Source: Lactiplantibacillus plantarum (lineage in GTDB: Bacteria > Bacillota > Bacilli > Lactobacillales > Lactobacillaceae). From it: a stretch of DNA of 64,000 nt. The stretch spans positions 1,488,001 to 1,552,000 of the forward strand of contig NZ_CP039121.1 in the NCBI RefSeq assembly GCF_014131735.1, written 5' to 3'. Position numbers and translations under genes: made by a program. Below the pieces are notes generated by a model. It was not told the origin of the DNA. It searched no databases and was given only the letters and a program-made list of their open reading frames with translations. Positions 45,477 through 55,300 of this stretch are shown here, in pieces. Numbering within the stretch: the first letter of the stretch is position 1; each line of letters begins with the position of its first letter.

Positions 45477-45749
45477 ATGTCAGTCAAGATTCGTCTAAAG
45501 CGGATGGGTTCTAAGAAAAATCCATTTTACCGGATTGTTGTCGCAGATTCACGTTCACCACGTGATGGTCGTTTTATCGCCCAAGTCGGCACATACAACC
45601 CACTTACAGAACCAGCCCAAGTTAAACTTGAAGAGGAAGATATCCTCGGTTGGTTGAACAATGGTGCCCAACCTTCAGATACGGTTAAGAATATCTTATC
45701 TAAGGCCGGTATCATGAAGAAGTACCACGAAGCTAAGTTCACTAAATAA
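45477..45749 (+). CDS. rpsP: 30S ribosomal protein S16
   Basis: The 90-residue product starts [26 protein letters not shown], standard S16, which stabilises 16S rRNA in the lower 30S body. ATG 45477 follows GGGAGGTG. It has its own promoter and is followed 17 nt later by the KH-domain gene, then rimM-trmD-rplS, the classical cluster seen from Bacillus to enterobacteria. Confidence 0.97.
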   Translation: MSVKIRLKRMGSKKNPFYRIVVADSRSPRDGRFIAQVGTYNPLTEPAQVKLEEEDILGWLNNGAQPSDTVKNILSKAGIMKKYHEAKFTK

Positions 45750-45766
45750 TAAAGCGGTAATAGATC

Positions 45767-46024
45767 ATGGCAGATATTAAAGCTTTAATCACCACGGTTG
45801 TCACCCCGTTAGTTCAATATCCAGACGATATTAAAGTTGATTTTAAGGAAACCACGCGTTATCTTGAATACAACTTAACGGTTAATCCCGAAGATATCGG
45901 CCGGGTCATTGGTCGGCAGGGACGGGTTGCTTCGGCAATTCGGACAATTGTGTATAGTGTCCGAGTTTCAGGACCTAAACGTGTCCGGCTTACGATCGAA
46001 GACGGACAACAAAAAAACTCTTGA
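45767..46024 (+). CDS. khpA: KH-domain RNA-binding protein (KhpA/YlqC)
   Basis: The 85-residue protein has one KH domain with the GxxG loop as GRQG in IGRVIGRQGRVASAIRTIV. KhpA pairs with KhpB/EloR (Jag) and influences cell length and small-RNA binding in relatives. It lies between rpsP and rimM as usual. Its final codons form the 5' arm of the terminator that follows, so stop codon and terminator overlap. Confidence 0.93.
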   Translation: MADIKALITTVVTPLVQYPDDIKVDFKETTRYLEYNLTVNPEDIGRVIGRQGRVASAIRTIVYSVRVSGPKRVRLTIEDGQQKNS

Positions 46025-46058
46025 GCGAAGCAGTGATGTTTTGTTTAAGAGTTTTTTT
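46010..46058 (+). terminator. Terminator overlapping the khpA stop codon
   Basis: AAAAAAACTCTT and AAGAGTTTTTTT are perfect arms with a ~22-nt loop. The 5' arm includes the last Lys-Asn-Ser codons, so ribosomes finishing khpA could hinder its folding. Confidence 0.8.
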
Positions 46059-46184
46059 ATATCTTGTTCCGGTTTTTGAGGACGAGTCAAAGTATCTCGA
46101 TGACCGTCGTTGAGTAGATTAGTTGTAACATGTTGATGACATTTAAAACGAATAACAATCAAGCTAATTAAGAGGAGGAAGCTA

Positions 46185-46709
46185 ATGGATTACTATCGTG
46201 TTGGCACCCTAGTTAACACCCACGGCATTCGTGGTGAAGTGAAAGTCGTTGTCGTGACTGATTTTCCAGAAGAACGCTTTAAAGTAGGGCAACAATTGAG
46301 TTTATTTAAAACCCCAGATGAAACGACTGGCGGGATTACTGTCAAAATCGCGAAGGCCCGTGAGCAAAAGGGACTGTACTTTCTTACCTTTGAAGGGCTC
46401 GATAACATCAATGATGTGGAGCGCTATAAGGGGTGGACGATCAAAGTTCCTGCTGAAGCATTACATGCCTTACCAGCGGGTGAGTACTACTATCACCAAA
46501 TTGTCGGCCTACAAGTTGTGACGACCGCTGACGAGCCTTTAGGGACTATTAAAGAGATTCTGTCACCTGGTGCGAATGATGTTTGGGTGGTCAAACGGGA
46601 TCATGGTCAGTCTGACGTCTTACTACCTAAGATTCCCCAGGTCATTAAAGATGTTGACTTGGATGCGGGCGTGGTGACTGTTGAACTAATGGAAGGGCTG
46701 ATTGATTAA
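46185..46709 (+). CDS. rimM: 16S rRNA processing protein RimM
   Basis: A 30S assembly factor that binds S19 near the head of the subunit. The 174-residue protein has an N-terminal RimM domain ([16 protein letters not shown]) and a C-terminal PRC barrel (about 95-172; [23 protein letters not shown]). ATG 46185 follows AAGAGGAGG. It overlaps trmD by one base (TAATG), so the two are coupled. Confidence 0.96.
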   Translation: MDYYRVGTLVNTHGIRGEVKVVVVTDFPEERFKVGQQLSLFKTPDETTGGITVKIAKAREQKGLYFLTFEGLDNINDVERYKGWTIKVPAEALHALPAGEYYYHQIVGLQVVTTADEPLGTIKEILSPGANDVWVVKRDHGQSDVLLPKIPQVIKDVDLDAGVVTVELMEGLID

Positions 46710-47449
46710 TGCAAATCGATATTTTAAGCCTGTTTCCAGAGATGTTTGCGGGGCCGCTTCATGAGTCGATGATTGGCAATGCCATTGAAAATGACGTCAT
46801 CAATGTTGATGTCACTAATTTTCGGGATTTTACGACCGACAAGCATAACCATGTGGATGATTATCCGTATGGTGGTGGTGCGGGCATGTTACTCCAACCA
46901 CAACCAATTTTTGATGCTTTGGCCAGCGTTCAGGAAAAACACCCGGCACCCGGTCGCGTGATCTTATTGGATCCGGCGGGAGTCCAGTTCAATCAACACG
47001 TTGCTGAAGACTTTGCTCAGGAAGAACACTTGACCTTTATTTGCGGCCACTATGAGGGTTATGATGAGCGGATTCGGTCATTAGTCACCGATGAAGTCTC
47101 GCTAGGTGATTACGTTTTAACTGGTGGTGAACTGGGTGCAATGGTCATGATTGATGCGACGGTGCGGCTCTTACCAGGTGTGCTTGGCAATTCGGAATCG
47201 GCTCCGGGGGATTCTTTTTCGAGCGGTCTCCTGGAATACCCACAATATACGCGTCCTGCTGATTTTCGTGGTATGAAGGTACCAGATATCTTACTGAGTG
47301 GTGATCATGGAAAAATTGATGATTGGCGCTTAGAACAGGCACTGAAACGGACCTATGAACGGCGCCCGGACATGTTGACGGGGCTATCATTGTCAGGAAA
47401 AGCTAAACAGATGTTAGCAGATATCAAGGCGGATGAGTCGGAAGTCTAG
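46709..47449 (+). CDS. trmD: tRNA m1G37 methyltransferase TrmD
   Basis: Methylates G37 next to the anticodon and prevents +1 frameshifting. The 246-residue SPOUT enzyme has the knotted SAM site: [23 protein letters not shown] and [13 protein letters not shown]. The catalytic Asp region lies before [11 protein letters not shown]. It is followed by a 150-nt gap with a separate promoter for rplS, so rplS can be expressed apart from trmD. Confidence 0.96.
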   Translation: MQIDILSLFPEMFAGPLHESMIGNAIENDVINVDVTNFRDFTTDKHNHVDDYPYGGGAGMLLQPQPIFDALASVQEKHPAPGRVILLDPAGVQFNQHVAEDFAQEEHLTFICGHYEGYDERIRSLVTDEVSLGDYVLTGGELGAMVMIDATVRLLPGVLGNSESAPGDSFSSGLLEYPQYTRPADFRGMKVPDILLSGDHGKIDDWRLEQALKRTYERRPDMLTGLSLSGKAKQMLADIKADESEV

Positions 47450-47497
47450 GCTATGCCGTTAATTAGGACAAGTTAGTCGTGAAGAGTTCAAAAAAAC

Positions 47498-47527
47498 TTG
47501 CGTGCCCACCCTCGAATATGGTATTCT
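47498..47527 (+). promoter_or_regulatory. Promoter of rplS
   Basis: TTGCGT (47498-47503) and TATTCT (47522-47527) are 18 nt apart. Confidence 0.65.
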
Positions 47528-47533
47528 ATTTAT

Positions 47534-47600
47534 TGGCTATTGTGCCCATTAACGATGTTCCGCTGACCAGGTTGTCACGAATGTCGGCGAAAGGAAGAAA
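47534..47600 (+). ncRNA. Candidate L19 leader
   Basis: The ~70-nt leader between the rplS promoter and start is in the position of the L19 leader family of Firmicutes. I can see the position and GC-containing short complementarity but cannot confirm the fold; this is a placement-based guess. Confidence 0.3.
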
Positions 47601-47606
47601 TACATT

Positions 47607-47963
47607 ATGCGTCAAAACCAATTGATCGAAAAGATCACCAATGAACAACTTCGTACGGACATCCCTGATTTCCGTGCTGGAGACACAGTTCGTGTTCATG
47701 CACGAGTTGTTGAAGGTACTCGCGAACGGATCCAATTATTTGAAGGTGTTGTTATCAAGCGCCATGGTTCCGGTATCAGCGAAACTTATACTGTTCGTAA
47801 GATCAGTAACGGTGTTGGTGTGGAACGGACATTCCCATTACACACACCACGCGTTGCCGCAATTGATGTCGTTCGTCAAGGTCGTGTACGTCGTGCCAAG
47901 TTATACTACTTACGTAACTTACATGGTAAGGCTGCTCGGATCCCAGAACGTCGTCGTGGCTAA
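47607..47963 (+). CDS. rplS: 50S ribosomal protein L19
   Basis: L19 lies at the 30S-50S interface. The 118-residue product has the conserved [26 protein letters not shown] start and the [23 protein letters not shown] end. ATG 47607 follows AAAGGAAG. It is the last gene of the rpsP-rplS cluster, and a strong terminator follows. Confidence 0.97.
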   Translation: MRQNQLIEKITNEQLRTDIPDFRAGDTVRVHARVVEGTRERIQLFEGVVIKRHGSGISETYTVRKISNGVGVERTFPLHTPRVAAIDVVRQGRVRRAKLYYLRNLHGKAARIPERRRG

Positions 47964-48013
47964 ATCACAACGTCAACAGTCATCGGTTGCAGCTTAGGCT
48001 GAGCTGATGATGG

Positions 48014-48054
48014 AAAGCTAGTTAATCATTTTTAATGATTAGCTAGCTTTTTTT
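48014..48054 (+). terminator. Terminator of rplS
   Basis: AAAGCTAGTTAATCAT and ATGATTAGCTAGCTTTTTTT form a long, nearly perfect stem. Confidence 0.92.
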
Positions 48055-48398
48055 ATTGGCGAAGTTAGTGACACGCTCAATCGTCAAATCATCGACCAAT
48101 TTAGGTCGGTTCACAATGTGAGCATGCTGTGCTTGGATTTATAATTTAACAATCTTACGAGATAGCTCGTAATTCCTAATTTGAAGTATTATGATAGTAA
48201 TACGAGTACGCAATGCTTCTTGGGATGCGTCAATTAGCTGAATATGAATCACTTGATATCAGACTAAACTGATTTATTTGAACAGGGTTGTCGCGTACCT
48301 GACGTGTATAACTAGTGCTAAGCTGGCGGCCGGGTTAACTAAACGGGAGATTGCTCAAAGCGAGCACGATAAAATAAAAGAGAGTTAGGTGAAAGCCG
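48055..48398. other. Intergenic region without a clear gene
   Basis: About 340 bases. One frame ending at the TAG just before 48399 reads LAAGLTKREIAQ near its end, which resembles a helix-turn-helix segment, but it has no start codon or upstream continuity; it may be a remnant. The GTTAGGTGAAAGCC before 48399 supplies the ribosome-binding site for the next gene. Confidence 0.4.
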
Positions 48399-48719
48399 AT
48401 GTTTGGACGTACGGGGAAACATCAGGTCGATGAACAGGCGTTATTGAGTCAATTGGTTGACTTCGTTCTCGACCCTAATCTTACCGACCGTGAACGTAAG
48501 ATCGGGTTGATGGCCAAAGCCGATTTGGAGCATCATCGCTATTCAATTGCTGTGTTAAATAAATTAGTGGTCAGTTTTCAAATGGAGGCGCTACGCAACA
48601 AGGGCCTCTCGAAGGCTGCTTCAAACTTTTATGATCAGATTTATCCAATATTAGTCGCGGCCAAACCAATGGGAACGAATTTAGGCTATATTGGGATGCA
48701 TAGTACCTATTTAGATTAG
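48399..48719 (+). CDS. Possible bacteriocin immunity protein (EntA-immunity-like)
   Basis: The 106-residue helical protein has the look of the enterocin-A immunity family, four-helix cytoplasmic proteins that protect against pediocin-type bacteriocins. The segment VLNKLVVSFQMEALRNK, then GLSKAASNFYDQIYPIL, fits that family's third and fourth helices. This is pattern recognition without an alignment. There is no bacteriocin gene with a double-glycine leader nearby, so it would be an orphan immunity gene, common in lactobacilli. A terminator hairpin follows. Confidence 0.5.
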   Translation: MFGRTGKHQVDEQALLSQLVDFVLDPNLTDRERKIGLMAKADLEHHRYSIAVLNKLVVSFQMEALRNKGLSKAASNFYDQIYPILVAAKPMGTNLGYIGMHSTYLD

Positions 48720-48746
48720 GGTGTGTCAGTGATGAAGTTACTAGCG

Positions 48747-48784
48747 AAACCAGACCGTCTCCAGTCGGCTGACGATGGTTTTTG
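48747..48784 (+). terminator. Terminator after the 106-aa gene
   Basis: AAACCA-gac-CGTC pairs with GACG-at-GGTTTTT across an internal bulge. Confidence 0.6.
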
Positions 48785-48856
48785 AACGTAAGCGGCCGGG
48801 CGTCATCGGAAGTGTATTGATAACAGCTTAAATGAGAACATCGTGCGGCATGTCCG

Positions 48857-48894
48857 TGCCCCTTTGAATGAAACCCATTCAGAGGGGCTTTTTG
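48857..48894 (+). terminator. Second terminator-like hairpin
   Basis: GCCCCT-tt-GAATG and CATTC-ag-AGGGGCTTTTT form a symmetrical bulged stem. It stands 70 nt after the previous hairpin, with no gene between. The following 48895-49182 stretch holds no gene that I can see. Confidence 0.75.
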
Positions 48895-49182
48895 GTGTGG
48901 AAAAACAGTTCATGATCTGCGCGTCTTAACAATATTAGGTGATGTGGTTGGCGGGCGATAAAAATTGTTTGGTGCTGCTAAATAGCTGGTAAACGATTTC
49001 AGCCGTAGAACAAATGCTATACATTGTTTGATAAGTACCGAACTGGGATGCGGATGAGCCAGATTCAAAATAAGTGTGTCAATATGTTGGTTATATCAGT
49101 ATTTTAATGCAGTGTTATAGCGTGAACTGATACTACAATTAAATAATCTCAAAAATAATTTCGTCTATTTTTTGTTATGCAC

Positions 49183-49212
49183 TTGTTATTTCAACTTATT
49201 TGAACGTATACT
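49183..49212 (+). promoter_or_regulatory. Promoter of the surface-protein gene
   Basis: TTGTTA (49183-49188) and TATACT (49207-49212), 18 nt apart. The leader would be about 130 nt. Confidence 0.6.
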
Positions 49213-49259
49213 AATGATTGAAGGGGTCAATTAGGTGATAGTTTGATGATTAACACAAT

Positions 49260-49281
49260 CGTTTCGGCACGGTACGAAACG
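49260..49281 (+). repeat. Inverted repeat in the adhesin leader
   Basis: CGTTTCG and CGAAACG with an 8-nt loop lie downstream of the -10 box and 67 nt before the start codon; this could be an operator or an mRNA hairpin. Confidence 0.45.
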
Positions 49282-49348
49282 CACCAAATATTACTCAGCT
49301 AAATAACTTGATTGCTCCAGGTACGGTTGAACTTTGGAGGGCAGAATT

Positions 49349-52300
49349 ATGCGGAATCGTTTAAATAGGTTGGGATTGGAAAGTAAGTCTCATTATAAGC
49401 TTTATAAATCGGGGCGGCGCTGGGTGGCTGCTAGTATCACAGTATTTTCAGTTGGCATCGGTTTGACTTTTAGCCAAGTTGAACAAGTGAAAGCCGCAAC
49501 GGGTACGGGGGTTGACACGGCCGACAATAGCGCTAGCGTTAGTTCCGACATGGCAGAACCGAGCAATGCCGTCGTACTAAAATCAGCTAGTACGGCGACA
49601 GCTACTAAGACCGCGACTCAGGATGCAAAAGCTGCTACTGATGTAACGGCCGCGACTCAGGATACTAAAGCGACTACTGATTCAACTGGGGCAACTTCAG
49701 CTTCCAGTAATCGCCAGTCGACAGCAGCTACGAAGCCAGCTGCCGAAGTCGGTACTGCTTCAAGTAGCGCTGACTCAAGTGCTAGCATATCAAGTACTGA
49801 TGGCGCAAGTGCTAGTGCACCAAGTGTCACCAGTAAATCTACTAACACGGAAGCCACATCAGCATCCGCAACTAAAACGGCTACTACGAGTGCTGACACA
49901 GATGTGCTAAACACTGAGACGACAAGTTCATCAGTGGCAAATGATCTCACTGATGCTACGACAGCTAGCCAAACGCGTACGGAAACTGGGAAAACAGCCA
50001 GCATACCTACTGCTGAAGCACCGACCATTACGACTGCAGTGACAAGTCGGGCACTCCCATTGACGGGTGCGCTAGCGAGCAGGTCAGCAAACACGCCGGT
50101 CACTAAGTCTGCAGTACAGGCGGTTTCAGCTATCACCAGTGAAGCTGAAACGAAGCCGACCGTATCGTTAGTAACTACGGGGACCGTGTCGATGGACTAT
50201 GGCGAGGCGTCGCTGGCGGATCTAGAATCTCATATTAGTTCTCCAGATGAGACGCCGGCTAACGACGTCGCCTACTACATTCAAGATGCAGCGGGCAATT
50301 ACTTAGAAGATGTAAACGGCAACAAGGTCAATTTGCTATATGCACTTTTTCTGGACTCTGCTGATGTCAATGATTACGTTGATGTTGTGTATACGGATGA
50401 ACATGGGCAGGTCACGAAATATTCCGGAGATACGGACTTTTCAACGCTCGACCAAATTGGTAGTTACTCAGTGACGATCAATGCAGCGGGTAAAGCTGGG
50501 ATGAGCCGGGTTATGCAAGACTATAATGCTTACGATACCTCGACCAGTGATTTGGATGACTTTGTCCCAACCTTTTCGACTGGGGCCTCCGATTATACCT
50601 TTACAATTAACATTGTCCCTGTAAAAATCACAGCCACCACTGGTAAGAATGGGCTAATTATACTTCGGCCTTCACAGTTGTATACGGGATCATTGACAAT
50701 GTTGCCGGTAGTCACCGTTAAAAATGCAACAAAGCAAAATATCCTTCAAATTAGTAACGGCGAAATCGGCGATGCTAAACCAGGCGTAGCCGGCAAGGTC
50801 GGTCAACGTGTTTTAACGTTGGCAGATTTTACTTATACGTATCAAGGCACCGAAACTAACTTGACCGGTGCGGACACTGGCAAATATGCAATCACCCTTA
50901 ATGACGCTGGTCGGAAGGCAGTTCAAGCTGCGCTGGGGTCGAATTATATTCTGGATGATGCGGCCGTTTTCACCACGACTGGTGCGGTGCAGGCTGCTGG
51001 TCTCGAGTTAAAGATAGCTAGTGGTACAGTGACCTATAATGGCAAGCCTCAGGGGACATCCGTAACGACTGGAACCGTGTATGATCATTTTGACTTTACC
51101 ACGACGACTGACACGAACGTCGGTACCTATGACGACCTGACATACGCGTTAGCGGATCCCACGCAAGCGGCGATTTTGGCTAAAAACTATACCGTTACCA
51201 CGACGGATGGGACGTTGGTGATCACGCCAGCAGATCTGACAGTCACGGTCAAGGATGATAATGCAGTTTATGACGGCCGATCACATGGCACGACTGCCAC
51301 TGTTACTAGCGGGACCAATTATGATCAGTTAGTATTTACCGCAGTTGCAGCAGATGGCAGTGGTGCGACGACTTATACTACGGTCGGCACTTATGCAATG
51401 ACTGGGACTACGGCAGCCGATACCAGTAATTATAAAATTTCGTATGTCAATGGAACGCTGACAATTGATCCAGCCAAAGCAACAATTACGATTCCCAACA
51501 AGATTTATTGGTCGGATGGGACGCAAAAGAATTTGGCGGCGGTGGTTACTGGGACAGTTAATGGTGAGACCTTAAAGTATCGTGTGACCAACGGCATGAG
51601 TGCGGTTGGAACTAAGACAATTACGGCCACTCCTGATGCTGATGATTCGGTGAATAAAAACTATACCATTTCAGTCATTCCTGGCACCTTGACAATTGGT
51701 GATATTGCGGTTAAGTACCTCTACGAACATGTAGATGCTAATGGTGAGACTCAGGTAGATGCTTCGGAAACTGGTACGGCGACACATGCTACGGACGCAA
51801 CGGCCACGGACTATTTGACCTACACGACGGCAGCCAAACCCAAGACGGGCTATGTGTTAGCACCCAATACTGGACTAGCCTATAATGGCACGTTAACTGA
51901 TCAGGGCGGTACCGTGACGTATCGTTATTTGGCCAAGACTGAAACGGCGATCGTAACGTATTTTGACCAAACTGATAACAAGGTTATTAAGACGGAACCC
52001 TTACAAGGAGCGTACGGGACAACGGATGCGTATCGGACGGCTGATACGATTGCCGCGTATGAGAATGCGGGCTACGACCTGGTCGATGATGACTATCCAA
52101 CAGCCGGGGGAGTCTATGACCAGGACGGCATTGTTCAAAAGTACCAGGTTACACTTGTTCATAAATTTGTAACACGCACGCCAGATAATCCGGGTACGCC
52201 AGGCGAGCCGATCGACCCCGATAATCCAAACGGACCCACATATCCAGTGGGGACTGACTTTGAGGATTTAACTGAGCAAGTCAGTCGAACGATTCAGTAT

Positions 52301-55300
52301 TTATACAAGGATGGTCGCACTGCTAAACCGGACAATGTTCAAGCGGTTAATTTTGGTCGTAACGTCACGGTGGATGAAGTTAATGGCACAGTCGTCTACA
52401 CAGATTGGTTGACTGATGATGGGGCCGTGACTGGTCGTTTTGAGGCTGTTGATTCACCTTTGATTACTGGTTATACGGCTGATTCAACCAGTATTGCCGG
52501 CAATCCCGCCGTTGTATGGCAGGATGATGACACGACGATTCCTGTGACGTATACCGTGAACAAAGAGTATGCGACGGTCACGTATTTTGACCAAACTGAT
52601 AACAAGGTCATTAAGACGGAACCCTTACAAGGAGCGTACGGGACAACGGATGCGTATCGGACAGCTGATACGATTGCCGCATATGAGAATGCGGGCTATC
52701 AATTGTACCGTGATGACTATCCAACAGCCGGGGTAGTCTATGACCAAGACGGCAGTGTTCAAAAGTACCAGGTTACACTTGTTCATAAATTTGTAACACG
52801 CACGCCAGATAATCCGGGTACGCCAGGCGAGCCGATCGACCCCGATAATCCAAACGGACCCACATATCCAGTGGGGACTGACTTTGAGGATTTAACTGAG
52901 CAAGTCAGTCAAACCATTCAGTATTTATACAAGGATGGTCGCACTGCTAAACCGAACAATGTTCAAGCGGTTAATTTTAGTCGTAACGTCACGGTGGATG
53001 AAGTTAATGGCACAGTCGTCTACACGGATTGGTTGACTGATGATGGGACCATGACTGGTCGTTTTGAGGCTGTTGATTCACCTTCGATTACTGGTTATAC
53101 GGCTGACCCAACCAGTGTTGCGGGTCGTGATACGGTGAGTGGGACGGATCTCAGTCCAGATGTACAAGTTTATTATCAGGCTAATCCTGAAAAAGCCACG
53201 GTGACCTATGAAGATATGACAACGGGAGCGGTGCTGACGACAGATCCGATAACTGGTGATTATCAGACCGTCTCGAATTATCGGACAGCAGATCGAATCG
53301 CTCAGTACCTTAATATGGGCTATGAACTGGTCAGTGATGATTATCCAACATCCGGTGCTGTGTTTGATAAAGACGGAAGTACTCAGGCTTATACTGTCAA
53401 ATTGCAACATAAACTCCTGCCGCTCACCCCAGAGAACCCGGGTACGCCAGGCGAGCCGATCGACCCTGATAATCCAAACGGACCCACATATCCAGCGGGT
53501 ACGGCTGTGCAAGACTTGATTAAGCAAGTTGATCAAACCATTCACTATCAGTATCAGGATAAAAGTACTGCTGCCGACGCTAATACGCAAACAATCACTT
53601 TCAAGCGCAGCGTGACGGTCGATGAGGTTAACAATAAGCTAACTTATACCGATTGGTTGACTGGTACGGCAACGACTGGTCGTTACATGCCAGTCGATTC
53701 ACCGGAAATTAAAGGCTATGTTGCTGATTCAACGCGTATTGCGGGTAATGACGAGGTGCACAATGCGGATGCTGACACGAACATCGTGGTCACGTATCAG
53801 GCTAAGCCAGAGAACGCCACGGTCACGTATGTAGACGTCACTACGGGTAAAACGCTCGCTATAAAAAGCTTGACTGGTGACTATCAGACTACGTCCAGTT
53901 ACCGGACGGCTGAAACGATTGCGAGCTATGTCAAGAATGGCTATCAACTCGTACGTGATAACTATCCCACTTCAGGGGCGGTGTTCGACGTCGATAATTT
54001 TGCCAAAACTTATACCGTGACACTGAAGCATAAGTTAGCCACGGTTACACCAGAGAATCCGGGTACGCCGGGCCAACCAATTGATCCAGACAATCCAGAC
54101 GGACCGAAATATCCAGTAGGAACGACCGCTCAAGATCTGACGAAACAAGTCAGTCAAACGATTAAGTATCGGTATCAAAATGGCGCTTCGGCTGGCACTG
54201 ATAACGTTCAACTAATAACGTTTAATCGGGATGCCACGATTGATGAAGTTGATCCTACCGCAGTTTATACTGATTGGTTGAATGGCACTTCAGCTAGCGG
54301 TCGTTATACCACCGTGATGTCACCCGTCATTACTGGCTATACGGCTGATAAAACACAGGTTGCTGGTCGTGATTCAGTTGCTAATACAGATTCAGACACA
54401 CAGGTGGTCGTCACCTATGCGGCCAAACCTGAAAAAGCAACGGTCACTTATGTGGATGTCACGGCGGGTAAAACGCTCGCTACGGCCAATTTGACTGGTG
54501 ACTATCGGACACAATCCAATTATCGGACCGCTGAAACCATTGCAGGTTATGTTAAAAACGGTTATGAACTGGTACGTGATAATTATCCCGTATCGGGGAT
54601 GCTGTTCGATGTCGATGATTTTGCTAAAACTTATACCGTGACACTGAAGCATAAGTTAGTCACGGTTACACCAGGTAATCCGGGTACGCCGGGCCAACCA
54701 ATTGATCCAGACAATCCAGACGGACCGAAGTATCCAGTAGGAACGACCGCCCAAGATCTGACGAAACAAGTCAGTCAAACGATTAAGTATCGGTATCAAA
54801 ATGGGGCTTCGGCTGGCACTGACAGCGTTCAACTGATTACGTTTAATCGGGATGCCACGATTGATGAAGTTGAGCCTACCGTAGTTTATACTGATTGGCT
54901 GGATGGGACTTCAGCTACTGGTCGTTATACCACCGTGACGTCACCCGTTATTATTGGCTATACGGCTGACCGGGCGCGGGTCACGGGAAACGATGCAGTA
55001 ACTAGTGCGGCGCAACCGACCAACATTATTGTGACGTATGCGCTTAACGCAGAAAAGGCGACGGTCACCTATGTTGATGTCACCACGGATAAAACGCTCG
55101 CGACCGTCAGTTTGACTGGCGATTATCAGACATCATCCGATTACCGCACGGCTAACACAATTGCTGATTACAGTAATCAGGGCTACGTGCTTGTCCGCGA
55201 TAGCTATCCAGTTTCAGGAGCTATTTTCAATGATGATGGTGTTGTTCACAGCTATCTGGTTCAGCTTGCACATGTGACAACTGCGACAACCGAGACCAAG

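Noticed and set aside
49657..50136. 159-codon minus-strand frame opposite the adhesin
   Set aside because: A by-product of the Ser/Thr/Ala-rich codon pattern on the plus strand; low-complexity translation and no start signals.
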